Below are positions 1 through 10,600 of a DNA stretch of 64,000 nucleotides, one piece after another. A program made the translations under genes and the position numbers. The stretch's first letter is position 1. Every line of letters starts with the position of its first letter. Below the pieces are notes generated by a model. That model did not search any database, was not told the origin of the DNA, and saw nothing but the letters and a program-made list of their open reading frames with translations. Source of the stretch: CALODL01 sp942492115 (GTDB lineage: Bacteria > Planctomycetota > Phycisphaerae > UBA1845 > CAIVHJ01); assembly GCA_942492115.1 (NCBI GenBank), contig CALODL010000035.1:1-64000 (forward strand), in the 5' to 3' direction.

Positions 1-192
1 GGCCACCCGTCACGCCCGGGCCTTCCACGCCGACCGCGCCCGTCATGGATCGACCCCAGGCGGTCGATCTTCGGACTGCCTGCGACGATATCTTCCACCC
101 ACCGCGCGCCTGATCCAACCATCACAGTTTCGTGATTAATTCGATCGTGCAGCTTGGCTGTGCGAAGCGCTTCACCCATGGTTGGAGTCTGA

Positions 193-1746
193 ATGCCCAT
201 GGATCCTCATACTGCAGACCTGTCCGGTCTGTCTCGTGATCGGCCCCTCGCCGCAGTGCCGTTGCCGAGCATTCGCTGGCGGACACGTGTTGCGCTGCCT
301 GCTACCGTTGTCGTCCTGACTGGCGTGATTGTCCTCGTGGCCGCCTGGGATGTGATCGTCCCCGCGGTTGATGTTGAGACCGTCCCGGTCATTTACAAGA
401 ACGACGTCCAGGCCACCGCCGCCGGCGAAGTCATCGTTCAGGCCCCCGGGTGGGTCGAAGCCGACCCGTTTCCCATCGCTGTTTCGGCGCTGACCGATGG
501 AGTCGTGTCCGAAGTCCGGGTGCTCGAGGGTCAGCGCGTCGAGGCCGACCAGATTGTTGCCCGCCTGGTGGACGCCGAGGCACGGATTGCGCTGCAGCGC
601 GCCGAAGCCGATCTCTCGCGGCAGCGCGCCGCGGTCGTCGTGGCCCGCGCCACACTGGAAGAGGCCCGGCAGAACTGGGATCATCCGATCGAGTTGACTC
701 GTAGAGTGCAGGCCGCCGAGGCCATGTTGGCCCACAAGCAGGCCGAGTTGGCCCGCTGGCCATCCGAGCTGCGTCGCGAGATGGCCCGGTCGACTTACCT
801 CGAGGCCGAGTACACGCGGCTCAAACCGTTGCACGAGCGCGGCCAGGCCAACGATATCGAGCTGGTCAACGCGGAGCAGACGCACCTCGCCCAACAGGCA
901 GAGGTCGACCGTGTGCGTTTGACCGAAGATGTGCTCGACGCCCAGGTCAGGATGCTCGAAGCCGATGTCCGCGCAGCCCGCGAGACGCTTGAATTGCGCA
1001 TCGAGGACCGCACGCGTCTGGCGGAGGCCGAGGCAGTGGTGCAGCAGGCGGAAGCTGCCGCGATGACTGCCCAGGCGGAGCGTGATTCGGCCGCGCTGAC
1101 GTTCGAACGAATGACGGTCCGCTCGCCGGCGCATGGCGTGGTCATGGTCCGCCTCGTCGAGCCCGGCTCGAAGCTGATGCTGAGCATGGATAACCCACGT
1201 TCGGCGCAAGTGGTGCGGCTGTATGATCCGCAGCGGTTGCAGGTTCGCGTTGACGTGCCCCTCGCAGATGCCGCGCGCATCGGGGTGGGTCAGCCGGCGG
1301 AGGTCATCGTCGATGTGCTGCCCGACCGGACGTTCAAGGGAATTGTCACGCGAATCGTTCACGAGGCGGACGTGCAGAAGAACACCCTGCAAGTCAAGGT
1401 TGCGATCAAGGATCCGGTCTCCGACATCAAGCCGGAGATGTTGGCGCGGGCCCGCTTTCTGGGCGGCGTTCAGGATGCGGCGGTTATGGCGGATGGCCGG
1501 GGTGTGGTCTTCGTCCCGCGCGCCGGCGTCGTCGAGCGCGACGGTCAGACATTCGTGTGGTTGGCGGATCAAGTCGCAGCGGTCGCTCGATTCCGCGCCA
1601 TCACGATCGAGCGCGGCGTCGTGCTCGAGGATGCGGTCGGCGTGTCGGCAGGTCTCCAAACAGGCGACCTCGTGATCATCGGTGGGGCTGACCAGCTGGT
1701 CGATGGCCAACGTATTCGCATCCACGCTGCCGGAAGGGGGGAGTGA
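193..1746 (+). CDS. HlyD/RND-type periplasmic adaptor subunit
   Basis: Membrane-fusion (adaptor) protein of 517 aa, expected to link an inner-membrane ABC exporter to the outer envelope. An N-terminal cytoplasmic segment is followed by one membrane anchor at about residues 33-55. Next come a lipoyl/biotin-like half, a long Ala/Glu/Arg-rich coiled-coil hairpin at about 120-300, the second lipoyl half (motif VRSPAHGVV), and beta-barrel and membrane-proximal domains to the end. The start at 193 is preceded by TTGGAG. The stop is a few bases before the ATPase gene, and the next four genes follow with overlaps or short gaps, so this is the first gene of an export operon. The substrate is unknown. 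The first 192 bases of the window hold no gene that I can support. Confidence 0.9.
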   Translation: MPMDPHTADLSGLSRDRPLAAVPLPSIRWRTRVALPATVVVLTGVIVLVAAWDVIVPAVDVETVPVIYKNDVQATAAGEVIVQAPGWVEADPFPIAVSALTDGVVSEVRVLEGQRVEADQIVARLVDAEARIALQRAEADLSRQRAAVVVARATLEEARQNWDHPIELTRRVQAAEAMLAHKQAELARWPSELRREMARSTYLEAEYTRLKPLHERGQANDIELVNAEQTHLAQQAEVDRVRLTEDVLDAQVRMLEADVRAARETLELRIEDRTRLAEAEAVVQQAEAAAMTAQAERDSAALTFERMTVRSPAHGVVMVRLVEPGSKLMLSMDNPRSAQVVRLYDPQRLQVRVDVPLADAARIGVGQPAEVIVDVLPDRTFKGIVTRIVHEADVQKNTLQVKVAIKDPVSDIKPEMLARARFLGGVQDAAVMADGRGVVFVPRAGVVERDGQTFVWLADQVAAVARFRAITIERGVVLEDAVGVSAGLQTGDLVIIGGADQLVDGQRIRIHAAGRGE

Positions 1747-1748
1747 GC

Positions 1749-2453
1749 ATGGCCTTGATCGAGTGCCGTAAGCTGACGAGAACCTATCACAAAGGTGATT
1801 CCATCATTACGCCGCTGGCCGATCTCGATCTCGATGTCGCCGCGGGAGCGTTCATCGCGCTCATGGGGCCTTCGGGAAGCGGCAAAACCACGTTGCTCAA
1901 TCTCATTGCCGGGATCGATCGAGCGACTTCGGGCAGCCTGCGGATCGGCGAGCGGGAGTTGTCCGAGATGAGTCGTGGCCAACTGGCCGCGTGGCGCAGC
2001 GATCACATGGGCTACATCTTCCAGCTCTACAACCTGGTCCCGACGCTCACCGCTTACGAAAACATCGAGTTACCACTGCTTCTGCACCGCATGAATCGCC
2101 GGCAACGCCACGCCAAAGTAGTCCTGGCCCTGGAACTCGTCGGTTTGACCGATCGCCATGATCACTTTCCACGTCAGCTGTCCGGCGGTCAGGAGCAACG
2201 CGTGGCCATTGCACGGGCCATCGTTACCGATCCGATGATCATCGTGGCTGACGAGCCAACCGGTGACCTGGACGCAGCCAGCGCCGAGTCGGTCATGAAC
2301 CTGTTGAAGCGGTTGAACCATGAATTGGGCAAGACGCTGGTGATGGTGACGCATGACGCAGCCTGTGCCGCGTACGCCGGTCAGACGCTGCATCTCGAAA
2401 AGGGCCAGCTGGTCGAGGCGACCGTCCAGGGATCGGTTGAGGTGTCCGCGTGA
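1749..2453 (+). CDS. ABC transporter ATP-binding protein, LolD/MacB family
   Basis: ATPase of 234 aa. Walker A GPSGSGKT lies at residues 40-47, the Q-loop region reads GYIFQLYNLVP, the ABC signature is LSGGQEQR, and Walker B runs into ADEPTGDLD, which is typical of the LolD/MacB/FtsE subfamily. It should energise the two FtsX-type permeases encoded directly downstream. An upstream GTG at 1743 would also be in frame, but the ATG at 1749 sits at a proper distance from the GGAAGGGGGG purine run at 1732-1741, so I chose it. Its stop overlaps the GTG of the next gene, which indicates translational coupling. Confidence 0.93.
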   Translation: MALIECRKLTRTYHKGDSIITPLADLDLDVAAGAFIALMGPSGSGKTTLLNLIAGIDRATSGSLRIGERELSEMSRGQLAAWRSDHMGYIFQLYNLVPTLTAYENIELPLLLHRMNRRQRHAKVVLALELVGLTDRHDHFPRQLSGGQEQRVAIARAIVTDPMIIVADEPTGDLDAASAESVMNLLKRLNHELGKTLVMVTHDAACAAYAGQTLHLEKGQLVEATVQGSVEVSA

Positions 2454-3604
2454 TTGCGTTGAAACACGGGCCCATGGTTTTCAAGATGATCGTGCGGTCG
2501 CCAGCCCGCAGCCTGTTGACGGTGGCGGGCGTGGCCGTGGCTATGTTTTTGTTCGCAACAGTGCAGGCCATGCAGATCGGTGTCATTCGTGCAACGACTG
2601 CCCGAGCCGATGACACGACGTTGGTCGTCTATCGCAAAGACCGCTACTGTCCATTTACCAGTCTCATGCCGCAGTCCTACGCACAGCAGATCCGACAGAT
2701 ACCCGATGTCAAGGCGGTCGTGCCCGTGAAGGTCGTGGTCAATAACTGCCGCACGAGCCTCGATGTGGTGACCTTTCGCGGCGTACCGCGCGCCGCGTTC
2801 ATCGATACCTTTGTGCCACGCTTCGAGATCATCGGTGGTTCGACTGCCGAGTGGTTACGACGCAGTGATGCGGCGCTGATCGGTGAAACGCTGGCCAGTC
2901 GGCGAGGCCTGAGTCCGGGCGATCGTTTCGACGCCGCGGGCATCACCGTCTATGTTGCAGGCGTATTCCGCTCCACGGAAGCGCAGGACCAGAATGTTGC
3001 CTATGTGCAGTTGGATTTCCTGCAGTTCGCCTCCGGCGGCAAGCAAGGGGGGATCGTGACACAGTTCAACGTGCAGGTGAACGACGCGGACCGCCTCGAC
3101 GCCGTCGCCCAGACGATCGATGAACAGTTCCGTTCGGCCCAGGAACCCACCAACACCTCCGCCGAAAAGGCCTTCGTCGCCCGCGCGGCCGGTGATGTCA
3201 TCGAGATCGTCGGGTTCATGGGTTGGTTGGGGTGGGGGTGTCTGGTCGCGGTGCTGGCCCTGGTCGGTAATGCCATCGTTCTTGCAGTCCAGGATCGCAT
3301 TCGCGAACACGCTATCCTGCAGACCCTGGGTTTTCGCGGGCATCAGATCGCGAGGTTGATTGTCTTCGAGGGCCTGGTCCTGAGTGTGTGCGGTGGTGTG
3401 CTGGGGTGCGCGGCGGCCATGGTACTGCTCGCGCAGCGCTCGTGGGCCTTGTCGGTCGAGAGTCACAGCATCCCGGTCGAGGCCACGCCCGAAGTCGTGG
3501 TTCAAGGCATTCTGATCTCTGCAGCCGTGGGTATCTGCGCCGGCGCAATCCCGGCCTGGCAAGCAGGCCGGCGTGAGATTGCTGCCTGTTTCAGAGCAGT
3601 GTGA
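2450..3604 (+). CDS. ABC transporter permease, FtsX/MacB-like (first of two)
   Basis: Integral membrane subunit of 384 aa with FtsX-family topology. One N-terminal membrane segment (about residues 18-38) is followed by a large periplasmic domain (about 45-255) and three C-terminal membrane segments, with the family-typical stretch REHAILQTLGFRG between the second and third. Known members are mechanotransmission exporters (MacB, LolCE) that act on molecules already in the periplasm. It starts at a GTG that overlaps the ATPase stop and overlaps or abuts the second permease, so the pair probably forms a heterodimer. Cys residues in the periplasmic domain (YCPFTS, NNCRTS) could form a disulfide; that is inference. 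Confidence 0.88.
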   Translation: MIALKHGPMVFKMIVRSPARSLLTVAGVAVAMFLFATVQAMQIGVIRATTARADDTTLVVYRKDRYCPFTSLMPQSYAQQIRQIPDVKAVVPVKVVVNNCRTSLDVVTFRGVPRAAFIDTFVPRFEIIGGSTAEWLRRSDAALIGETLASRRGLSPGDRFDAAGITVYVAGVFRSTEAQDQNVAYVQLDFLQFASGGKQGGIVTQFNVQVNDADRLDAVAQTIDEQFRSAQEPTNTSAEKAFVARAAGDVIEIVGFMGWLGWGCLVAVLALVGNAIVLAVQDRIREHAILQTLGFRGHQIARLIVFEGLVLSVCGGVLGCAAAMVLLAQRSWALSVESHSIPVEATPEVVVQGILISAAVGICAGAIPAWQAGRREIAACFRAV

Positions 3605-3609
3605 GGGCG

Positions 3610-4776
3610 ATGATGAAGTTATTACCGTTCGAATATGCGGTGCGCAATCTGGGGCGTTCGTCGATGAGGCTGTGGGCCAGTGTCGTGGGCAGCATGCTGG
3701 TCGTGCTGCTGGTCATGGCGGCGGGCAGTTTCGTCGTCGGGATGGAGCACAGCCTGTCGACCACCGGCGCCCCGCGTAACGTCATGCTCGTGGGTGCAGG
3801 AAGCGAAGAGAGCACTGAGCGCAGTCAGATCAGCATGAACGTGCCCACGCAGGTCGCCGCCAGCGTGCCCGGCATCGCGCGACGCCTCGGCATCGACTAT
3901 GTCTCTCCTGAAGTCCACATGGCCGTCGTGATGCGAACGGATCCGGATGCCGCACCCGCACAGGCGGTCGTCCGTGGCATCACACCGACTGCATTTCTCG
4001 TACACCAGCAATCTCGGATCGTCGAAGGCCGAGCCCCGCGTCCCGGGCACTACGAGATGCTGGCCGGGCGCCTCGCAGCGACCCGCCTCGGCGTCGACGA
4101 AACAGAGCTGGCCGTCGGCCAACAGCTGTGGTTCGACGACAGAGCATGGACCATTGCTGGTCGCTTCGCCGCGCCGACAACGGTGATGGACGCCGAGTTA
4201 TGGCTACCCCTGGGCGACCTGCAGATCGCCACCCGTCGCGATACGTTGTCATGTGTTGTCTTGACTCTCGGGACAGCGGCGTTCGAAGACGTAGCGCTGT
4301 GGTGCGCTCAGCGCCTCGACCTGGAACTGGTCGCGTTGCGCGAGGCGGACTACTACGCCAGCCTGTTGACCTTCTACCGCCCGGTGAGAATGATCGTCTG
4401 GACCACCGCGATCCTCATCGCATGCGGCGGCCTGCTCGGTGGGCTCAACACGATGTATGCTGCTTTTGCCAGCCGAGTTCGTGAACTGGGAGCACTGCAG
4501 ACCCTCGGATACTCGCGTCTGGCCGTCATCGTCAGTTTTCTGCAGGAATCATTCATCGCCACCGCCGCCGGGGGGCTCATCGCCGCAGCGCTCGCCGTGG
4601 GTCTGCTGGACGGCCTCGCCGTTCGTGTTTCGATGGGTGCATTCGCTATGACTGTGAATACGACCGTTCTGCTCGCCGGCCTCACCGCCGGTGCCACCGT
4701 CGCTGTGGCGGGAATCATCCCGCCCCTGTATCGTTGCCTGAGATTACCGATCCCCGAGGCGCTGCGGGCGCATTAG
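3610..4776 (+). CDS. ABC transporter permease, FtsX/MacB-like (second of two)
   Basis: Second FtsX-type permease, about 388 aa, with the same layout: an N-terminal membrane segment, a periplasmic domain of about 230 residues, then three membrane helices with RELGALQTLGYSRLAV as the FtsX hallmark. It is related to but clearly diverged from the preceding permease, consistent with a LolC/LolE-like heterodimer. A GTG at 3601 overlapping the previous stop is an alternative start; the ATG at 3610 (or 3613) gives a more usual N-terminus of the form MMKLLPFEYAVRNL. The lipoprotein gene follows 26 bases after its stop. Confidence 0.87.
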   Translation: MMKLLPFEYAVRNLGRSSMRLWASVVGSMLVVLLVMAAGSFVVGMEHSLSTTGAPRNVMLVGAGSEESTERSQISMNVPTQVAASVPGIARRLGIDYVSPEVHMAVVMRTDPDAAPAQAVVRGITPTAFLVHQQSRIVEGRAPRPGHYEMLAGRLAATRLGVDETELAVGQQLWFDDRAWTIAGRFAAPTTVMDAELWLPLGDLQIATRRDTLSCVVLTLGTAAFEDVALWCAQRLDLELVALREADYYASLLTFYRPVRMIVWTTAILIACGGLLGGLNTMYAAFASRVRELGALQTLGYSRLAVIVSFLQESFIATAAGGLIAAALAVGLLDGLAVRVSMGAFAMTVNTTVLLAGLTAGATVAVAGIIPPLYRCLRLPIPEALRAH

Positions 4777-4802
4777 GACCATTGAAGAAAGGACCCCGAC
4801 TC

Positions 4803-5348
4803 ATGTTCAAAACAAAGACATTCGCCATCGCACTGACCACGGGACTGCTCCTGACCAGCGCATGCAAGAAAGACGAGGCTGCCCCAGCGGCCGTAGCCCA
4901 GACATCGGCCACGCCATTGCCCTCAAGCCTGTTCGTCAACGAAGCCCCGCCGAACGCCCGTGCGGTCGGTGAGCTCAAGGCCGACGCGCAGGCCACCGGT
5001 GAAGTCGTGGTGTTTGGCCGCATCGGTGGCCGCGCCGAACCATTCGTCGACGGCATGGCTGCGTTCATCCTGGCGGACCGCAGCATGAAACAGTGCAACG
5101 AACTCCACGGCGACACCTGCAAGAAGCCGTGGGATTACTGCTGCGAACCGCGCGAGTCACTCGCGGCCAAAACGGCCACCATCCAGATCGTCGACGCACA
5201 TGGCACACCCTTGCGCACTGCCGCACAGGGGCAGCATGGCCTGACTCCCATGGCCGAAGTGACCATTGCCGGCACGATCCTCCCGCGCCCCGACACGAGT
5301 GTACTGGTCATCAATGCCAGCAAGATTTACGTGAAGAAGGCAGGATAG
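4803..5348 (+). CDS. Putative lipoprotein at the end of the ABC export operon
   Basis: 181 aa. It has a clear lipoprotein signal: a basic start (MFKTK), a hydrophobic core and the lipobox LLTSAC, so Cys21 or so would be lipidated. The mature part begins with a low-complexity linker and continues into a small beta-rich domain (segments such as GEVVVFGRIGG and MAEVTIAGTIL) that resembles an OB-fold, with a Cys cluster around CNELHGDTCKKPWDYCC. The start follows AAGGA at 4789-4795. Its position after two permeases suggests a role in, or cargo relation with, the exporter. The function is not recognised, and the OB-fold reading is a visual inference. Confidence 0.75.
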   Translation: MFKTKTFAIALTTGLLLTSACKKDEAAPAAVAQTSATPLPSSLFVNEAPPNARAVGELKADAQATGEVVVFGRIGGRAEPFVDGMAAFILADRSMKQCNELHGDTCKKPWDYCCEPRESLAAKTATIQIVDAHGTPLRTAAQGQHGLTPMAEVTIAGTILPRPDTSVLVINASKIYVKKAG

Positions 5349-5512
5349 CGCGCAAATCTTGCCATAAACCTTACGATCCTGTACAACGAAGACCAAGGGA
5401 CCAATCTAAAAGGCGCCGTTCGACTGCTGCCGGTGGTCTATGCGAACCAACACGGTTTTGCAGGCGCTTACATGCAACGGCCGTTGCGCATTAACAAAGT
5501 TGAGAGCAGTGA

Positions 5513-6361
5513 ATGATGCATGATTCGTTTGTGTCCTTGCCGGATCATGGCCGCCTGCTTCAGCAAATGCGCGATCACGTCGGTTGCATCCAGGGCATGC
5601 CGGAAGTCCTTGATGACGACTACATGCACTGCCACACCGCTTTCGAAAAGGCCAGCGACCAACAGGGGCAGATTCTCGATTGGTTGGTGGATCGTTTGAC
5701 AGCAGGTGATCCGCCACGCTTGTCAATACTGAGTGTGGGGGCGGGAAGCGGCATTCTGGATATCCCGCTCATCGCAGCCATCGCCAGGAAAACGACCCTC
5801 CGCTATTTTGTCATTGAGCCCATCGAAGAGCAGTGCCGTCGCTTCGGAGCCATGTTCTCTGCATCACAACTTGAAGCCACAGTAGATCTGCGCATCATCA
5901 ATGCGACTCTCGAGGACGCCGATATTCGGTCGCAGTTCGACTATGTATTGGCGATTCATTCGGGCTACTACATGCCGAACCTCGGTCGATCGATTGAACG
6001 CATGATGGACGCTCGTCGCCCGGGCGGAAAACTCGTCCTGGCCGTAGCCCCACTTGAAGAGATGAACCTGCTGGCTGACCTGTTCTGGAGTCGGCAGTGT
6101 TCGCATCGCATCTGGTTCGCGAAGGACGTCGAAGAGTGCCTTGTGAAGCGGGGCGAGGATGCCACGAGAACGCGGCTGAGCGGAACACTGCGGTTCGCAC
6201 CATCCGACAGCCATGTCATCGATTTTCTGATCCAAACACACGGTAACAAGCTTCCGCAGGACACTTACGCCCTGGTCACGGAATACCTGGAGGCCGTATC
6301 CACTTCTCCCGCAGCACACCTGGAAATCCCCCACCCGGTCACCCTGTTCGAAGTCAGTTGA
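5513..6361 (+). CDS. Class I SAM-dependent methyltransferase
   Basis: 282 aa. Motif I of the Rossmann-type SAM site is SVGAGSGILDIPL at about residues 75-87, followed by an acidic residue at the end of strand beta2 (FVIEPIEEQ). The motif IV region is FDYVLAIHSGYYM. The overall pattern resembles the histamine N-methyltransferase-like branch of class I enzymes, but the substrate cannot be inferred. ATG codons lie at 5513 and 5516, behind GAGAGCAG. It is flanked by intergenic gaps on both sides (about 165 and 225 bases), so it is probably transcribed alone. Confidence 0.8.
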   Translation: MMHDSFVSLPDHGRLLQQMRDHVGCIQGMPEVLDDDYMHCHTAFEKASDQQGQILDWLVDRLTAGDPPRLSILSVGAGSGILDIPLIAAIARKTTLRYFVIEPIEEQCRRFGAMFSASQLEATVDLRIINATLEDADIRSQFDYVLAIHSGYYMPNLGRSIERMMDARRPGGKLVLAVAPLEEMNLLADLFWSRQCSHRIWFAKDVEECLVKRGEDATRTRLSGTLRFAPSDSHVIDFLIQTHGNKLPQDTYALVTEYLEAVSTSPAAHLEIPHPVTLFEVS

Positions 6362-6587
6362 TCACTCCACGCTGAGATGTGGAAGCCGAAGAGGTGCCAG
6401 GGGTCTCAGGAATCTGTGGAGGCCCGGCATGCGTGTCACAAAAGCGCGATCGAATGGCTCCTGGGCGGGTCACGTGCCGGCTCATTCGCGACCGCGAATC
6501 GGGGGCGGATTCAGATTCTCCTCTTGAACCTGACGTGGCGTGAGGTCGTATGCTTCTTTCATCGACCTCTCGATGAAGGAGATGCGG

Positions 6588-7451
6588 ATGTGTGCTTGTG
6601 GACTGTTTCTGACGCTGATGAGTTGTGCTGCAGATGGGGGTGCTAACATGAAGATCACTACACATACGGTCGAAACACCCGCCGGTCACATTGCTTACGA
6701 TGTGTGCGGTGCGGGTGATCCGACGGTCATGTTTGTCCACGGCGCCGGGTGCGGGCGCTGGCAGTGGTACCGGCAGATGGCCGATGGCCTACCGGGCCAC
6801 CGGCTGGTGGCCATCGATCTGCTGGGTTACGGTGGCAGCGCCAAGCCCGAGGCGGACTACACCATGGATATGTATGTTGCGGGTATCGTTGCCGTTCTGG
6901 ATGACATCGAGGTGGCCCGCGCGGTGCTTGTTGGGCACAGTGCGGGCGTTGCAGTCGTCCGCCACGTGGTCCGCTGCTATCCGGAAAGGGTGGCTGCCGT
7001 CGGACTCATCGACGGAGCGCTGCGGCAGCCGATCACCGCTCCGGTCGCAGCGTGGATGCGTGAGGCCATCGAGCGCCCTGATTACGAATCTTTCATGAGC
7101 ACCATGGCCGAGCACATGCCGCGCGGGCGGTTGAGCGACAGTGATTTCGAACAGGTCAAGAAGCTGTCGGTCGACACTCCGCGTCACGTTCGCGCCGGCG
7201 AACTGGCCGCCATGACCGACGATGCGGTGTGGGCGATGGACCCCATCACCGTGCCCGTTCTAGCCATCAAGTCAACCGGTCCGCTGGCCATGCCCGGTCC
7301 GGGAGACTTCGAGACCGATCTGAAGACCATCGCTCCACACGCCGAATACCACGCGTGGAACGACGTCGGCCACTTCCTCATGCTCGAAGAATCGGAGCGG
7401 TTCAATTCGACTTTGGAGCACTTTGTCGTCCACATGAATGAGGCACAGTGA
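6588..7451 (+). CDS. Alpha/beta-fold hydrolase, probably lipid-anchored
   Basis: About 287 aa alpha/beta hydrolase. The oxyanion motif is FVHGAGCGRWQW, the nucleophile elbow is GHSAGV, and the C-terminal catalytic His lies in DVGHFLMLEES. The N-terminus carries a short hydrophobic stretch ending in LMSC, a plausible lipobox. The start is uncertain. The ATG at 6588 is six bases after the strong GAAGGAG, ATG 6582 would add a basic residue, and ATG 6648 behind GGGGGTG would give a cytoplasmic enzyme. The substrate is unknown; the family includes esterases, C-C hydrolases and haloperoxidase-like enzymes. Confidence 0.85.
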   Translation: MCACGLFLTLMSCAADGGANMKITTHTVETPAGHIAYDVCGAGDPTVMFVHGAGCGRWQWYRQMADGLPGHRLVAIDLLGYGGSAKPEADYTMDMYVAGIVAVLDDIEVARAVLVGHSAGVAVVRHVVRCYPERVAAVGLIDGALRQPITAPVAAWMREAIERPDYESFMSTMAEHMPRGRLSDSDFEQVKKLSVDTPRHVRAGELAAMTDDAVWAMDPITVPVLAIKSTGPLAMPGPGDFETDLKTIAPHAEYHAWNDVGHFLMLEESERFNSTLEHFVVHMNEAQ

Positions 7452-7604
7452 TGCGCACGGCAATTATTTCGCTGCTCTAATGCAGCCCGGGGTGCAGGAC
7501 AGTCGGTTATCGTGATAATTGCCTTCGGCCGGATGCGCGCTTGTGCGTTCATCCCCTGACATCATCGCGTCCGACCATTGGGTGTGCCGATCGGAAGGAC
7601 CCCT

Positions 7605-10600
7605 ATGCGAATGCTGCTGTGCTGCCTCGGAACCTGGACTGTCGCGCTGTACACCGCTGATGCGGCTGAACGACGGGATGGCGGGGCCGGGCCGCGCGGG
7701 GAGGTGACGTCGTCGGCGGGCGAGATGGCATGTGGCGGCCGCGTGGTGCTCGGGGGCGATGACTTTGACTGCCACGGGTTTTTCTTCAACGGCGATGTAC
7801 AGGCCGGATGGTTCATCATCGGCCGATCGATGGAGTACGTGGCCGACGGCATGATGACCGACCGCCGCCTGATCGTCTGCCTCGGGTGCAATGCATCCCA
7901 GGCGGTGGATGGCTTCGAGTTTGCTTTCGAGTTATCCAGTTTGCCCGATGCCGGTTGGGAGTCGGTCATCGTGTCCGGAACCGACGCCCTCGCGGACTAT
8001 TTTGCCAACCGCGGGCCGGTGACGATCGACGACACGGGCATCGTTTACATGCCAACCGTGATGGGGCAGGTGCCCGGCGGCATAACCCCCCCCGAGCTCG
8101 ATGCGCTGGATGCCCATGCCATCGAACTCGCACTGCACGTGCAGGGCGGTGGTGGCTTGATCGCGCACAGCCAGAGCGTGTTTACGCGGTCCTTGCGTGA
8201 GTGGCCCCGCGTACTGTTCAAGGACATCGAGGGCCACTCGTTTTCAGAGTGTACGCCTTTTCCATGCAACTACATGGCGCTGGTGCTCACGCCCTTTGGC
8301 ATCGAGAATCTGCCGGGAGTCGAAGTCTCGACGGTGTTGTCGTCAACGCCGTGGCATGACTGGTTCAGCGGGGCGCCATTGACACCGATGATCACCAGCG
8401 TTGCGGGTGATCCGGTCGTCATGGGCGGTCCGGGCGGAGATTGCAACGCCAACGACATATGCGACGTTGACGAGATTGCAACAGGAAGAGCTTCGGATTG
8501 TGACGCCAACGGGATCATTGACGAATGCCAGTTGACGACGCTCGTGGATTGCAACGCCAACGATATCGTTGACGTCTGCGAGGTGGCGGATGGAGGGCAG
8601 CCGGATTGCAATCGCAACGGGATTCCGGATGCCTGTGATCTGGAGGCTTCGTTCACGTTGTCATCCCCGGTGTATGAACCGCTTGACCAGGGTTTTGTCG
8701 CAGAGTTCACGCCCCCCGGGACTCTTCCGTTGGCGGCCTCGCCAGTTACGTTGACGGCCTTCGCGCTGGCCGATTTCAATCTCGAGAACGAATTCATCAC
8801 CATAGAGATGAACGGTGTGCGACTGGGCGATCTGTTCGTCACGGACGCAGAACAGTGCCCCGAGACGCCCGACTCGGCCGAGCTCGAGATTCCCGCCGCG
8901 GTGTACAATACGCTGCTTCTCCCGTTGTCATTGGGTACCTTCACCCTGCGCGCCTCGGAAGCCGTGGACACATCCTGTACGCACGATTCGTTTCTGACGT
9001 TCCAGCTGACCTATCGGCTGGCCGGAAGCGACTGCAATGCCAACGAGATTCCCGACGAGTGCGAACTGGACGTGGCTGCGGACTGTAACGAGGACGATGT
9101 TCTGGATGTCTGCCAGCTCAGTTCCGACATCGTACTGGAAACGCCCTGGCTGGGACCCCTGTTCTCGCAGCTCCCACAATCGTTCACGTTTCCTCAAGGG
9201 CCCGTGGCCAACAGCGACGTGACGCTCTTTTTCAGGGCATTCGGAGACCTGGGGGCGCCGAACGAGCACATCGAGGTCGAATTGAATGGCGTGAGTATCG
9301 GTACCGTATTCGAGGAGGCGGGGACCAACTGTCCGTTGTTGTCGGCTGATGGTGATGTCCTGACCCTGGCCGCAGAGGAGTTCAACACGGTGGTCGAGGG
9401 CACGGTTCCGGTCTTGACGATGACGCCCAGTGCGCCGGTGGATCCACACGAGTGTTCCGGATCGCGCATTGCGGTCGTGATGTCGTATGTCAGCAGTGTG
9501 CTCGACTGCGACGAGAACGGCCGGTTGGACAGTTGCGAACTGGCGGACGGCGGCGCTGACTGCGATACAGATGGAGTGCTCGACGTGTGTCAGTTGGCAG
9601 CGGGTACGATCGTCGACTGCGATGCCAATGGTCAACTGGATCGCTGCGAACTCGAGGCGGGCATCCATTCGGATTGTGATGGCAACAAACGTCCCGACGT
9701 GTGTGATATTGCCGACGGCGCTGCGGACTGCGACGCGGATGACATCCCGGATGCTTGTCAGATCAACGAGGCGCCGCATCTGGATTGTGATGGCAATCAG
9801 TTGATCGACAGTTGCGAGTTGGCCGACGGTACCGGCGCCGACTGTGACGGGAATGGCCGACTCGACTCCTGCGACGTCCAGGATGGCGCGACCGACTGCG
9901 ATATGAACGGCACACTCGATGTGTGTGATCTTGCAGAAGGTGCGCCGGACTGCAACCGCAGCGGCGTGCCCGATAGATGTGAGATTGCGGCTGGCGATTG
10001 CAATGGTGACGATATTCTGGATACGTGCCAGCTGACCAGTAAGACTGACTGTGATGGCGACGGTGTACTCGATTCGTGTGTTTCCGGCGCAGACTGCAAC
10101 GGGAATGGTCGTCCGGATACGTGTGACCTGGCGGATGGCGCCCCGGATTGCAACCGCAACGAGCGTCCGGATGTGTGCGACCTGGCCGATGGGACCAGCG
10201 CGGATTGCAACGGCGACAACGTGCCCGACGAGTGCGGGCTCAGTGACATGGATTGCGACGGGGACGGCGTCCTCGATCCATGCCAGATCGCCGACAGGCC
10301 GGGTGTCGACTGTGATGGCAACGGTCGACCCGACGCCTGCGACCTGACGGGCAGGGATTGCAACGACAACGATCGTCTGGATGTGTGCGAGATCGCCGAC
10401 GGTCGCGTGCCGGACTGCAATGACAACGGTGTTCCGGACGTGTGCGAGACCACGCCGGTCATCGAACTGACTTCCGATACCGCAGGCCCGATCGACGGCA
10501 GAACACCGGTCACGATGGATCTTGGGTCCGTGCCGGTGGCAGGCGGGGCGGTCCAGCTGGTCATCGAGGCTGTCGCGGACGTCGGGAACGATGGCGAATT

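Noticed and set aside
172..1725. A 517-codon minus-strand open frame
   Set aside because: Antisense to the HlyD adaptor, which has family motifs and operon context.
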